From Robinsoniella peoriensis (lineage in GTDB: Bacteria > Bacillota > Clostridia > Lachnospirales > Lachnospiraceae), in NCBI RefSeq assembly GCF_042680125.1, contig NZ_JBHTNY010000023.1: DNA of 64,000 nt; one strand, written 5' to 3'. The translations under genes were made by a program, and so were the position numbers. Every line of letters starts with the position of its first letter. The first letter of the stretch is position 1. The notes under the pieces were generated by a model. It saw nothing but the letters and a program-made list of their open reading frames with translations. It searched no databases and was not told where the DNA came from. Shown one piece after another: positions 1 to 8,732 of the stretch.

Positions 1-715
1 ACTCCAGGTGCTTTCCCTTTGGCGGCCATTCCTTTGCCGCAGGATCTCCAAAGATTTTATTCGAAGACCATTCAAACGGCTTTTCACAGCTATCGCTGAT
101 AGTGTATCCGTCAAACACAAAAGTGTTATTATTTTGAGTGCCTCCTACATAATAGTAATCAGGATCCACCTTGATGCTGCTGTCCGGTATCTCAATCGTA
201 TTGTCCGCAGAAGCAATCGGATCCCTATGTATTTTAATCCCTTCGTCACTGTAGACATCCCGGTACGGCTTGTCATACAGTCCGAGATAGACATCCGGCA
301 TAACTTCTTCCCCAGCCATCATCTCTTTATCAATATACAGATTTTTATAGCTGTTTGTGTAGAATTCAGTTCCACCTTCTGCGGGTACCTGAAATCGGCG
401 TTCAATGATTCCGTTTCCGATTGTAAGGCTTCCATCTTCTTCGGTAACCGTAACCGGCAGAGATTCATCCGTTTCCAGCCAATGACGTTTTCCATTTACA
501 GCATTTTGAAGTCCTTCTACTACTTCTCCTTTTTCATTGACATAAGGTGTCGCTATCCAGGGTTCCCCCGCTGGGTCCTGTATCACGGCCCCTTCCTCTG
601 CATTGGGCCCGGAAGCTGCTGCCAGTGTGTCGATGTTTGGCACCAGAGTACAGATTAATGAGCTTGCCAGCGTCAAAGCGAGCCAGCGTTTCAAACCATA
701 AATCTTTTTCTTCAT
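1..715 (-). CDS. Secreted glycosidase-like protein, N-terminal part (cut by window edge)
   Basis: The gene starts at 715 behind a GGAGG site and runs off the left edge, so only the first 238 residues are visible. The N-terminus (MKKKIYGLKRWLALTLASS, then a hydrophobic stretch ending near LAAAS) is a Sec signal peptide, so the product is exported. The visible part has the look of an N-terminal beta-sandwich of a large glycoside hydrolase: an 'IGNGIIERRF' strand motif and a 'WPPKGKHLE' segment of the kind found in secreted glycosidases of gut Firmicutes. I cannot assign a GH family from this fragment. It lies near the GH98/GH95 blood-group-type locus and could add another exo-activity to it, but it carries no copy of the LacI-type operator seen there. 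The plus-strand frame over the same bases is a shadow. Confidence 0.6.
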   Translation of the reverse strand, partial: MKKKIYGLKRWLALTLASSLICTLVPNIDTLAAASGPNAEEGAVIQDPAGEPWIATPYVNEKGEVVEGLQNAVNGKRHWLETDESLPVTVTEEDGSLTIGNGIIERRFQVPAEGGTEFYTNSYKNLYIDKEMMAGEEVMPDVYLGLYDKPYRDVYSDEGIKIHRDPIASADNTIEIPDSSIKVDPDYYYVGGTQNNNTFVFDGYTISDSCEKPFEWSSNKIFGDPAAKEWPPKGKHLE

Positions 716-826
716 CCTTGTTCCTCCTTTTTTATAAGTTTCCTTTTCTTAAGACTGATTTCTCAGGGTACTTCATACTTATTCCCCTGAATAGCGCAAG
801 CTGGCTTGTGCTATTCCTTAATTAGT

Positions 827-853
827 AGTTTGAAACTATTTTTGTTTCAAACT
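827..853. repeat. Perfect inverted repeat, copy 1 of 2
   Basis: Arms AGTTTGAAAC and GTTTCAAACT flank a 7-base T-rich loop (TATTTTT). Almost the same element, including the loop, recurs at 49538-49570. It lies just 3' of the TfoX-like remnant and upstream of the secreted glycosidase. It may be a terminator or a protein-binding site; no U-run follows it on either strand. Confidence 0.6.
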
Positions 854-892
854 TTCTGATTCCGGAAACTTTATATAATCACATTATAGCAA

Positions 893-1039
893 TCATTTGC
901 TTCTAACTGTGAGGAGGTATTTTACTTGTTTAGGGGGATTTTTTTTACCGTCGGAAATTAAAACTGCCAGACTTCGCGCCTCCACCAGCAGTTTCTCTAA
1001 TACTTTTCCAACATTGGGAAGTTTGCTCAGATCGCTCAT
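893..1039 (-). pseudogene. TfoX C-terminal-domain-like remnant (48 aa)
   Basis: A short minus-strand frame begins at an ATG that overlaps the stop codon of the upstream AdSS-like fragment (ATGA). Its first 20 or so residues, MSDLSKLPNVGKVLEKLL, match the opening of the helix-hairpin-helix-like C-terminal domain of TfoX/Sxy-type proteins ('ELSKLPNIGKVLEEKL'). After VEA the similarity stops and the frame ends at a TGA in basic, low-information sequence. I read this as the 5' end of a former small gene whose remainder has been lost. It is too short to be confident, and a functional micro-ORF cannot be excluded. Confidence 0.4.
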
Positions 1040-1554
1040 GATTGACACCTCACATCATTATGGGTCATGCCATCCGACCTGTAAATTTTATACCCACAAA
1101 ACAATTTTGTTAACATCTCTTCATTAATACCGTATTCATTGCAATGGGTAACCGCCAATGACTTTTTAACTGCGAACCCTTTACTGTCATTTTCTATCCT
1201 GTCTTTCAAATCAACCAGATCCAATGTCCCATACCGTATGGTATCCTGATATGGATTTGGTATATTGGTTAAGTCTGTAATCTGAGAATTAATCTCTTTT
1301 TTTGAACACTCTGTATCAAACCTGCCTGCTCCATGCCGTGTCATATACGTTCTCGTTACATAACATACTTCCACATCGGCTTTTCTTTTTGCAATAATAT
1401 CCATAGGGTTTTTGATACCTGTGCTGCTGGGTGTTAAATGCGGGGCATATTCCAGATTATTCTGATCAAGTAATAATCCCTGTGCCCCCTCAAAGATCAC
1501 ATAATCATAAAGATCGATGATACTGTCACCAGTAATCGAAATACCCTTTTTCAT
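1036..1554 (-). pseudogene. 5'-truncated AdSS-like gene (partial duplicate of the 20.9 kb gene)
   Basis: The 172-residue frame is nearly identical to about the last 170 residues of the complete 394-residue gene at 19723-20907: 'YDYVIFEGAQGLLLD', 'TPSSTGIKNPMD', 'TYMTRHGAGRFDTE' and 'HCNEYGINEEML' are all shared. The N-terminal half, with the P-loop GDEGKG and the catalytic Asp and His, is absent, and no start context upstream would restore it. The final dozen residues also differ, because after 'MTHNDV' the frame ends as RCQS instead of KWKLPIFNSLAED. It therefore cannot be an active synthetase. It is either a decayed copy of the cassette at 19.7-23.6 kb or a recombination scar from it. About 65 bp upstream is a 33-bp block also found upstream of the intact cassette. 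Confidence 0.8.
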
Positions 1555-1620
1555 CTTAGGTTAGAAAATGCCAGTTCTGCGTTAAGCCTTCCAAACGCCT
1601 GCCATGGTCCGCCCCCTTCT

Positions 1621-1653
1621 CTTTCCGTACACTACCTACATATACAAAGCGTC
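1621..1653. repeat. 33-bp dispersed block, copy A
   Basis: The block begins CTTTCCGTACACTACCTA and ends TACAAAGCGTC. It recurs at 23800-23832 with two mismatches, in both cases on the upstream side of an AdSS-like gene or cassette. An 11-base part of it (TACACTACCTA) appears once more in inverse orientation at 61789-61799. Confidence 0.7.
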
Positions 1654-1851
1654 CCCCTTACTCAGCTAAACCCCAATATAATAAACCAGCAGAGAGTCTC
1701 AATTTCAAGTAATGACTCATAAGATTGTTTCGAATAGCGAGCCATAATCCGCTTATAAACTGTTCGTTGTAGTACTATTGCTAAATACATGCTCAATATC
1801 CCAGGTTTTAAATGAAGTGTGTGTCTCATTGAAGTGTGTGCTCCACAATAG

Positions 1852-1887
1852 AAAAAGCATCCATGAACAAAAGCTGTTCATGGATGC
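1852..1887 (-). terminator. Intrinsic terminator, duplicated copy A
   Basis: A 13-bp perfect stem (GCATCCATGAACA / TGTTCATGGATGC) with a 5-base loop is followed on the minus strand by TTTTTC. It would end transcription of the DUF3990 and partner genes upstream. The same terminator, base for base through the stem, ends the GH2 operon at 23861-23896. Confidence 0.8.
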
Positions 1888-2057
1888 TGGATAAATATAA
1901 GAACGAAGCTATCATTTTCTTTCAATTATGGCACCTTATGGCACCAAAGCTCAGATTGTCTCAATGATGAGACCAGAACGCATAAACTCCCCCCGGAACA
2001 TGGCAGACACCGTTTTGGACGTGGACATCCGGCTGGCTGCAGGTATAACTAAGCTCT

Positions 2058-2498
2058 TCATCTAATCTTTTCATTCAGCTGATATATCTTTACCAGCTTA
2101 TCCGCACTGTTTTCCAACGATGCCTCATGGAGGGGTGAATATTTCTCATACAATTTTTGCGGCATTATTTTATCTGCAATCCGCTCAGATGGAATACTAT
2201 ATTTCCATTGAATGTAGGTATAGATATCAGCCATCCATACTAAAACACTTTCGTCAAATTCTTCACTGATTTCAAATTCTACTTTTATCTTTATACCCAG
2301 GGTTTCCAGAATCTGCTTGGGCGTTTTATTCAGATAAAGCGGATTACCCTGATCCATGTTCCTGCGGTAGCAACTTTTCATATAATCTTCGATAACCTGA
2401 AAAGGATTCTTCGTATTCCTCCCAATCAGCTTAAATAAATATCTCGTTTTCTGGATCATACTGTCAAAATAGGCTTCATCATATGCTGTTTTACACAT
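2058..2498 (-). CDS. Putative partner/antitoxin of the DUF3990 protein
   Basis: A 146-residue protein begins at the ATG at 2498, chosen because an AAGGAGGGA site lies seven bases upstream; the longer reading adds only MIRRETV. It overlaps the 3' end of the DUF3990 gene by 8 bp, so the two are translationally coupled. The protein is soluble and mostly helical by eye. The segment 'VWMADIYTYIQWKYSIPSERIADKIMPQKLYEKYSPLHEA' (quoted in pieces: VWMADIYTYIQWKY, IPSERIADKI, KLYEKYSPLHEA) recalls the short DUF3791-type proteins that accompany DUF3990 genes. The antitoxin role is inferred from gene order, overlap and size. No DNA-binding motif is obvious, and no enzymatic role is apparent. Confidence 0.5.
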   Translation of the reverse strand: MCKTAYDEAYFDSMIQKTRYLFKLIGRNTKNPFQVIEDYMKSCYRRNMDQGNPLYLNKTPKQILETLGIKIKVEFEISEEFDESVLVWMADIYTYIQWKYSIPSERIADKIMPQKLYEKYSPLHEASLENSADKLVKIYQLNEKIR

Positions 2499-3186
2499 AA
2501 CAGTCTCCCTCCTTATCATATTTCAGCAGATGATTTGCCGCATATTGGGCTGTTATTCCTGGTACTTCGTAGCCCTCTAGCAAGATCGCTCTCATTCTTC
2601 CCTGCATGAATTTATTAACTTCTCGCCTTGCTCTGATATCTTCTTCTCTATGGTTTTCCTCTTGCTCTACTTCATATGAACCTGTCCATTTTATCTGTGC
2701 AAATGCCTTTGGCGATTTTATAAAAATCTGATTTCCCAAAGACCCTTTATAAAATAGCCGCTCCACTTCAGTTATATTAATCTGGTTCGTCAGGAAAGCC
2801 TCCACAACCTGCGTATAGCTGTCATCAGCCCGATACCCTTTTATCATATCGTATTTATCTGTGTTAACTTTGTACATTTCTATCAATTTACTACCCACTA
2901 TTGCAGAAGCTTCCTGATTGGTCCCCCTGTTTGAAATCACCTCTGCGATCCATACCAGTACACCTTGTTCATTTAAATCCAAAACGCTCAGTCCGGTTGT
3001 ATTTAAATCATACTGATTTACAATTGATTTCTCTGGATTACCATTTAAAGTTGCCCAACTACTGGCACGATCCTCGTATTCTGTTGTATAAAATCCGTTT
3101 CCATAATCATTATCCTCTTTCCCTCCAAGATATACGGGCTTTTGAATAATGTGATCTGAACCATGAAACACTTTCACTACTCCCAT
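2491..3186 (-). CDS. DUF3990-family ADP-ribosyltransferase-fold protein
   Basis: The 231-residue product opens with 'VFHGSDHIIQKP' and continues 'YGNGFYTTEYEDRASSWA', the signature of the DUF3990 family, regarded as a branch of the ADP-ribosyltransferase fold. His8 (HGS), Tyr33 (GFYTT) and a later Glu in 'YTQVVEAFL' can be placed on the H-Y-E triad used to bind NAD and transfer ADP-ribose; that assignment is inference. The last 60 residues are charged ('EQEENHREEDIRARREVNK') and may form a separate helical tail. There is no signal peptide or membrane segment, so it acts in the cytoplasm. It overlaps a downstream partner gene, which suggests a toxin-antitoxin or ADP-ribosylation module. A TTGGAG site precedes the ATG. 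Confidence 0.7.
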   Translation of the reverse strand: MGVVKVFHGSDHIIQKPVYLGGKEDNDYGNGFYTTEYEDRASSWATLNGNPEKSIVNQYDLNTTGLSVLDLNEQGVLVWIAEVISNRGTNQEASAIVGSKLIEMYKVNTDKYDMIKGYRADDSYTQVVEAFLTNQINITEVERLFYKGSLGNQIFIKSPKAFAQIKWTGSYEVEQEENHREEDIRARREVNKFMQGRMRAILLEGYEVPGITAQYAANHLLKYDKEGDCYV

Positions 3187-3433
3187 ATTGTCTATTCTCC
3201 AATCTCTTTGATTGATTTGCAGACTCTAATTTATGAATCCTGCTTTCCTGAAGAAAATTATAACATACAATACATATTGATACAAAAGGAAATCTTTATC
3301 TACAATGACATTATTTCTTTTGCTCACTTATTCTTTTATCATATTTGATAATCGATTTACTTTATGATATATTAATATAAGGATAGAAATTTCTTATTTT
3401 CTTACTTAAATAATTATAAGAGAGGTATGATTT

Positions 3434-4453
3434 ATGTCTTCGACAATTCATGATGTTGCGACGTTAGCTGGCTTATCACTCGGCACAGTTTCTAAATATA
3501 TTAATGGCGTTCCCGTTAAAGAGGCGAACCGGGTTCGCATAGAAAATGCAATAAAACAATTAAACTACCGTCCTAATAACATAGCTAAGGGCCTTAGAAC
3601 CAGCAAATCTTTTGCCGTAGCCGTTCTATGTCCAATGCTCTCCAGCATTTATTGTGCAACAATTATCGCTTCTATTGAAAAATATCTCCTTCCCAGAGGT
3701 TATTGTGTAATTGTAAGTGAATGCCACGATGATGCTGATATGGAACTTAAAAAAACGGCCTTTCTCTTAGACCGCATGGTGGATGGCATAATACTGCTTC
3801 CATTCTCCACAGATGGAAAGCAAATTGATATGATTCAGCAAGATAAAATTCCACTTGTGTTAATTGACCAGCTCATACCAACTCATCCAACAGACTGCGT
3901 TGTATTAGATAACGAATTGTCTACGTTTAAACCTGTGGAAACTTTGATTAAAATGGGGCATACAGAAATTGCTATACTTACCGGTGATCCACATTTATAT
4001 ACAGCAATGGGACGTATTAACGGATATAAGAATGCAATGAATAAATATCATCTCCCGATTCATGACTACTATATCAAAAATGGACATTATACTATGTCAG
4101 GCGGCTATGAAGCCATCATGGATCTGTATCAGGGAAGCCATCTCCCATCAGCAATATTAATCAGTAACTATGATATGACTATCGGAGGGTTTCTGGCCAT
4201 CAATTATCTGAAATTAAAAGTCCCGGATGATGTATCTATTATTGGATATGACAATCTTCCTATCTCCCAGGTTGTTACGCCTCCGTTATCCCTCATTGAA
4301 CAACCTATGGATAAAATGGGCTATCACGCTGCCAAACTTCTATATGCCCGTATGAAAGGTGATTATACGGATTATCCTAAGGTACTTGTGCACAATGCAA
4401 CATTTACCGTTAAAGAAAGTGTAAAAAATTTAAATGGGAACGTTGTCAGGTAA
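3434..4453 (+). CDS. LacI-family transcriptional regulator
   Basis: The 339-residue protein has an N-terminal helix-turn-helix (residues 1-30, 'TIHDVATLAGLSLGTVSKYIN') with the LacI hinge 'NYRPNNIAKGL' near residue 50, followed by a periplasmic-binding-protein-like sensor domain ('DGIILLPF', 'GYDNLP', 'PPLSLIEQP') that should bind a sugar or glycan breakdown product. It is convergent with the importer/GH95 operon, ending about 90 bp from the GH95 stop. LacI proteins bind pseudo-palindromes with a central CG. Four copies of TGAACCGTTTCA lie upstream of the importer operon and the GH98 gene, and this regulator is the best local candidate to bind them. No copy lies in its own promoter region, so there is no sign of autoregulation through that motif. 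Confidence 0.9.
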   Translation: MSSTIHDVATLAGLSLGTVSKYINGVPVKEANRVRIENAIKQLNYRPNNIAKGLRTSKSFAVAVLCPMLSSIYCATIIASIEKYLLPRGYCVIVSECHDDADMELKKTAFLLDRMVDGIILLPFSTDGKQIDMIQQDKIPLVLIDQLIPTHPTDCVVLDNELSTFKPVETLIKMGHTEIAILTGDPHLYTAMGRINGYKNAMNKYHLPIHDYYIKNGHYTMSGGYEAIMDLYQGSHLPSAILISNYDMTIGGFLAINYLKLKVPDDVSIIGYDNLPISQVVTPPLSLIEQPMDKMGYHAAKLLYARMKGDYTDYPKVLVHNATFTVKESVKNLNGNVVR

Positions 4454-4544
4454 TTCACTTAATTATGGCAACGCCCCATTATAAATATAAAACGAAAAAG
4501 CAGATTCCGAAGAACCCGCCATTTAAAACATAACATATAGAGTA

Positions 4545-6929
4545 TTATTTTCTCGTTATCGTGTATCTTGCTCCTTTTTTTGTAGGAAATTCGATTATAC
4601 AGGAGGAAATATAAGTAACCTGAAGCTCATCTTCTGCTTCTGTCTCTGCCTTAATTGGTTCCCGATATCTGACCCTTGCCTTTTCTCCCAGATTAGAAAC
4701 AATAAATGCTTCTGCTAAGTTTCCTTCTTTCCATCTTATCGAAACCTCAAATCCTCCTTCTGCCAATATTCCTTCCATGCTGCCCTCTGTCCAGTTTTTT
4801 GGTAAAGCGGGCAATAATTCAATTTCATCCAGATAACTCTGAACAAACATTGCAGCAACTCCGGCTGCGCTTCCTAAATTACCGTCGATTTGAAACACTT
4901 CTCTTTCTCCATCATTCTCTCCCAAAGGAGGATGCAAATCAAATAAATTATCATACGTTGATTTTTGTAATAAACATTTCAGATAGTAAAAAGCATGCTC
5001 TCCATCCTGAAGTCTGGCAAATAAATTAATGAGCCATGCACAGCTCCAGCCAATATGTCCACCACCGGATTTTAATCTTCGCTCAATTAATTTTTGACAT
5101 GCAATTACTAGTTCTTTGTTATCCCTTTTATTAATTACCCTACCCGGATGGAATCCCACCAGCGGCGAAAAGTGGCGATGACCAGAATCCTTTTCCTGGA
5201 ATTCCGATATCCATTCCAGAAGCTGTCCATCTTTTCCTGTTTTGTATTCCGGAAGTTTTGCTAATTTAGTTTTTATTTCGTCATAAAAACTATCCCGTTC
5301 GCCTAAAACTTCGTATGTCTTTAATAAATTCATAAATAGTTCTTTCATTAATGAAATATCCATTGTAGTTGAATTGCTTACCGCACACTCTGTTCCATTT
5401 TTATCATAAAATGTGTTTTCCGGAGAAGTGGACGGCGCCGTATGTAAGTATCCATCACGCCCTTCTATTAACCAGTCTGCACAAAACCGGGCTGCACCAA
5501 GCATAACCGGCCATAGCTCATGTCTAAGAAAGTCTGTATCCTTTGTGAATCGGTAGTAATCATAAATCTGATTGGTCAGCCATACACCGCCCATTGGCCA
5601 GAACGCATATTTTGCCAGCCCGCCTACAGGGGAAGTTTGTCTCCAGATATCTATATTGTGATTCGCCAGCCACCCCTTGCAGTGAAGCTGGGATTTAGCG
5701 GATTTCTGGCCTTCTATGCTCAATTCTTTCACCATTTTCATCAGTGGTTCATGGCATTCAAGCAGATTACATGGCCCAATCATCCAGTAATTCATCTGCG
5801 TATTGATATTTATTGTCCAGTTACAGCTCCATACCGGCCGCACACTATCGCTCCATATCCCCTGCAGATTAGCAGGCTGTGAGCCTGTTCTGGAACTTGC
5901 TATCATCAGATATCTGGAATAATGAAAGTACAGGCAAAATAACCCGTTGTCTTCCTCACCACTTTTCAGCCGCTCTAACCTTTCTGATGTTGACAGCTCA
6001 TCTCTGCTTTCATTGAGTGTAAAATACATTTTATGAAACAATTTCTGATAATCCACAGTATGCCTGTCCAAGAGCTGTTGATAAGTGTACTGACGTAACC
6101 CGAATAATTGTTTTGCACAATCTTCCTGCAGTACCTCTTCCCTTTGTTCTATTTTCTCAAAATAACTTTTATATCCACAGGCTGCGGCAAGAAGCATTGT
6201 TATTTCTGTGGCTCCTTTTATTTTGATCTTACCGTCTTTTATATAAGACGAGCCGCCCCCGGTACAAATTTCCATCCGACAGATTGCTTTCATACCCGGT
6301 TTATCTTCATCATAACGGATTGGCTGGTCACATTCTATATAATTTGGTACCACATGTGATGGTGCCTGCTCTGATAAAATCATCGTATTCGCATCTGGAA
6401 CTGTAACCTGATGTTGTAACGGACTGTCCAGCCATAGAGTCATATCTATCCTGGAAACCGGATCCACTTTTATTTTAATCATTATCACATTATCTTCGTA
6501 AGATGCCAGAACCTGGCTTGTGACGTTTGCATTATTTATTTTGTAGGAAACGGTGTGTACTGCCCTTTCAAGATCCAAACACCTTTTATAATCGGTAATG
6601 CAATCGCTGTTTGTATGATCCAATTCATAATGCAGTAATCCTAATGGCATATAGGACTCATTATAATCACCCAGTAAGCTGCTTTCTGTCAGCTCTTCTG
6701 CCTCTTTATACTGTTCATTTAGCGTAAGGGTCTGTATCTTACGAATTGTTTCTTCCGGAATTTCCCTTTCATCGCCGCGCTTACAGCCAGACCAGAAAGT
6801 ATCCAGATTCAGTAAGATTTTTTCCCGGGGTATCCCGCCAAACACCATTGCTCCCAGGCGTCCATTTCCTATGGGTAAAGCTTCACTAAACGAGCGGGCA
6901 GGACTTTTATACCATAATTCTGTATTCAT
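4545..6929 (-). CDS. GH95 alpha-L-fucosidase (intracellular)
   Basis: The 794-residue protein begins 'LWYKSPARSFSEALPIGNGRLGAMVFGG', the hallmark start of family GH95. It continues with 'NLDTFWSG', 'LQGIWSD' and the barrel segment 'NWTININTQMNYWM', which carries the Asn and Asp-type residues used by this inverting family. Length is normal for GH95. GH95 enzymes typically cleave alpha-1,2-linked L-fucose, as on blood-group H, A and B structures; some act on alpha-L-galactose. No signal peptide is present, so it acts on imported oligosaccharides. It is the last gene of an operon behind a binding protein and two permeases (12-bp gap to the permease). This fits a pathway in which the secreted GH98 protein liberates fucosylated fragments and this enzyme removes fucose. 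Confidence 0.88.
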   Translation of the reverse strand: MNTELWYKSPARSFSEALPIGNGRLGAMVFGGIPREKILLNLDTFWSGCKRGDEREIPEETIRKIQTLTLNEQYKEAEELTESSLLGDYNESYMPLGLLHYELDHTNSDCITDYKRCLDLERAVHTVSYKINNANVTSQVLASYEDNVIMIKIKVDPVSRIDMTLWLDSPLQHQVTVPDANTMILSEQAPSHVVPNYIECDQPIRYDEDKPGMKAICRMEICTGGGSSYIKDGKIKIKGATEITMLLAAACGYKSYFEKIEQREEVLQEDCAKQLFGLRQYTYQQLLDRHTVDYQKLFHKMYFTLNESRDELSTSERLERLKSGEEDNGLFCLYFHYSRYLMIASSRTGSQPANLQGIWSDSVRPVWSCNWTININTQMNYWMIGPCNLLECHEPLMKMVKELSIEGQKSAKSQLHCKGWLANHNIDIWRQTSPVGGLAKYAFWPMGGVWLTNQIYDYYRFTKDTDFLRHELWPVMLGAARFCADWLIEGRDGYLHTAPSTSPENTFYDKNGTECAVSNSTTMDISLMKELFMNLLKTYEVLGERDSFYDEIKTKLAKLPEYKTGKDGQLLEWISEFQEKDSGHRHFSPLVGFHPGRVINKRDNKELVIACQKLIERRLKSGGGHIGWSCAWLINLFARLQDGEHAFYYLKCLLQKSTYDNLFDLHPPLGENDGEREVFQIDGNLGSAAGVAAMFVQSYLDEIELLPALPKNWTEGSMEGILAEGGFEVSIRWKEGNLAEAFIVSNLGEKARVRYREPIKAETEAEDELQVTYISSCIIEFPTKKGARYTITRK

Positions 6930-6941
6930 TGGAACTATCTC

Positions 6942-7793
6942 CTATTCTTTTACTGCGCCGGAAGTAACTCCATTTACAATATATTTTTGTGCAAATATAA
7001 AAAGTATAATTGTTGGAACTGATATTAAAACCAGCGCCGCATTATAGCGCCCCAGATTTTGGGCAGACATACCATATGCACCCTTAAAAGCATTTACAGC
7101 CACCGTAGTTGTATACTTATTGTCCTGTGTCAGGAACATCAGAGGGAACAGAAAATCCTGGAATGACCACATAATCTGAAGAACAGCCAGATTAATTACC
7201 GCAGGCTTAGCCAATGGAAAATATATGGCAAAAAAAGTTTTCTTAATTGAAGCCCCATCTACATTAGCTGATTCCATTAATTCTCCCGGCAATCCATCAA
7301 AAAAATTCTTCATCATCAGAACACCAAATGGTATGGTAATCAACGTCTCTGACAAAAATACTGCTACGTGCGAATTATATAAATGAGCTGTTTTATATAT
7401 GTAAAATAAAGGAATAATCAAAATGGGACCTGAAATTGCCAGGCACATAATAACCATGTTAAAAATCAATTTACTGCCTGTAAAATTAATTTTAGAAAAT
7501 GCAAAACCTGAAAGAGAACATATAAATACCAGTAAAACGCTTGCACAAACTGCATTGATGATAGAATTTACAAAATATTTGTAGAATGAAACCCCGTTGA
7601 CCTTATTGGTAAGTACATAAATATAATTTTGAAAACCATTTACCTTCATCGAATCTTTTAGTAAAGAATAAATTGGAACAGCCCATATAAGTACCATAAC
7701 AATTAAAAACACTACCATTACCGCTTTATTTCCTTTTGAAATAGAAAATAAATCTTGTTCCAATTCTGTTTGTTTTTTCTTTTTCTTACCCAT
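6942..7793 (-). CDS. ABC sugar importer permease (MalG/UgpE type)
   Basis: A 283-residue inner-membrane permease with six predicted membrane segments. The first is near residues 25-45 ('AVMVVFLIVMVLIWAVPIY'). The EAA loop that contacts the ATPase is visible as 'ESANVDGASIKKTFFAIYFPLAKP' (read as ESANVDGASI and FFAIYFPLAKP). The N-terminus is a lysine-rich cytoplasmic tail. It pairs with the permease directly upstream (6-bp gap) and the lipoprotein further upstream. No ATPase is encoded here, so a shared MsmK-type ATPase elsewhere is expected. Cargo is probably a fucosylated oligosaccharide, judged from GH95 and GH98 nearby. Confidence 0.88.
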   Translation of the reverse strand: MGKKKKKQTELEQDLFSISKGNKAVMVVFLIVMVLIWAVPIYSLLKDSMKVNGFQNYIYVLTNKVNGVSFYKYFVNSIINAVCASVLLVFICSLSGFAFSKINFTGSKLIFNMVIMCLAISGPILIIPLFYIYKTAHLYNSHVAVFLSETLITIPFGVLMMKNFFDGLPGELMESANVDGASIKKTFFAIYFPLAKPAVINLAVLQIMWSFQDFLFPLMFLTQDNKYTTTVAVNAFKGAYGMSAQNLGRYNAALVLISVPTIILFIFAQKYIVNGVTSGAVKE

Positions 7794-7799
7794 AACCCA

Positions 7800-8705
7800 C
7801 TACTCCTTTCCACTGGTTAATTTCAACTGTATAAATGATATCAGAAAAGCAAGTAAAAGCACCACTAATGCAGCGGCACAAACCATTCCGATATTGGATC
7901 CTGCCGATCGGGAGGCTCGATAGATATAGGTACCTATAATCTCTGTAATACCGCCTGGTCCACCGTCTGTCATCAGGAAAACTCTTTCCATTTCACGAAA
8001 ACCTGATAATAGCATAGATAAGATAATCGTCTTGTGTGTATTCTTAAGCATTGGATAGATTACCATAAACAACTGATGTCTCATCTTTGCACCATCCACT
8101 GTTGCCGCTTCTAATACACTGGTACTTATCGTAGTCAGGTCCGCTGTATAATACATAATCGGAATCCCGATCAAAAATATAGACATTGTACATACGGAGA
8201 ACATCGCAAGAGTAGGATCTGCCAGCCAGCGCTGGGCAAGGCTGTCTAATCCAATGATTCGTAAGATCTGATTCACCATTCCATTTTTATATTCCAGAAT
8301 AGAACTGAAAACCGCTGCCATTAAAGCAATCGGGAGCATCGACGGAATAAAAAAAAGTGCATGGAAAAATCTTTTTCCCCTGATTCTAAAGTTTAGAATA
8401 ATTGCAATAAAAAATCCGATTGTTAAACCACATAATATATTGGCTGCTGCTAAAATAAATGTATTGATTAATGCTCTTCCAAAAGAGGCATCTTTTAGAA
8501 GGATCTTAAAATTCTCCAGTCCTACAAACTCTGGGTTTTTAAAGGAAATCGTTACATTGTATAAGCAATTTTTAAATAAGAAATAAAAACTATACCCCAA
8601 CAGTCCCACAAATATGATAATGAGTGGTAATAAAAATAAAAAACCGGCCATATTATTTCTTTTATTTATACCGCTGCTGTTCTTCTTTTTTGCGATTTCT
8701 TTCAT
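7800..8705 (-). CDS. ABC sugar importer permease (MalF type)
   Basis: A 301-residue membrane protein with a first membrane segment near residues 18-40 ('AGFLFLLPLIIIFVGLLGY') and six segments in all. The permease EAA motif appears as 'LEAATVDGAKMRHQLFMVIYP' (read as EAATVDGAKMRHQL). The ending 'TDGGPGGITEIIGTYIYR' is typical of MalF/UgpA partners. A GGAGG lies about 12 bases before the ATG. It follows the binding-protein gene across a 250-bp spacer that contains a GC-rich hairpin and a 168-bp foldback element, so expression relative to the binding protein is probably reduced. Confidence 0.88.
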   Translation of the reverse strand: MKEIAKKKNSSGINKRNNMAGFLFLLPLIIIFVGLLGYSFYFLFKNCLYNVTISFKNPEFVGLENFKILLKDASFGRALINTFILAAANILCGLTIGFFIAIILNFRIRGKRFFHALFFIPSMLPIALMAAVFSSILEYKNGMVNQILRIIGLDSLAQRWLADPTLAMFSVCTMSIFLIGIPIMYYTADLTTISTSVLEAATVDGAKMRHQLFMVIYPMLKNTHKTIILSMLLSGFREMERVFLMTDGGPGGITEIIGTYIYRASRSAGSNIGMVCAAALVVLLLAFLISFIQLKLTSGKE

Positions 8706-8732
8706 GATTTCTATCTGCCTCCATATCTATAA

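Larger units (their letters stand above)
1555..2057. other. Non-coding stretch with duplicated sequence blocks
   Basis: No gene is supported here. The stretch holds the 33-bp block (1621-1653) and the terminator hairpin (1852-1887) that recur at 23.8 kb. The roughly 190 bp between them has no counterpart in the other copy, where the two blocks are almost adjacent. At 1941-2060 the plus strand reads open for about 35 codons (AQIVSMMRPERINSPRN), which I do not recognise and which has no start codon or ribosome site. Confidence 0.5.

Noticed and set aside
8..658. 216-residue plus-strand frame at the left edge
   Set aside because: The minus strand has a signal peptide, a ribosome site and glycosidase-like sequence over the same bases; the plus frame has neither a site nor recognisable domains.
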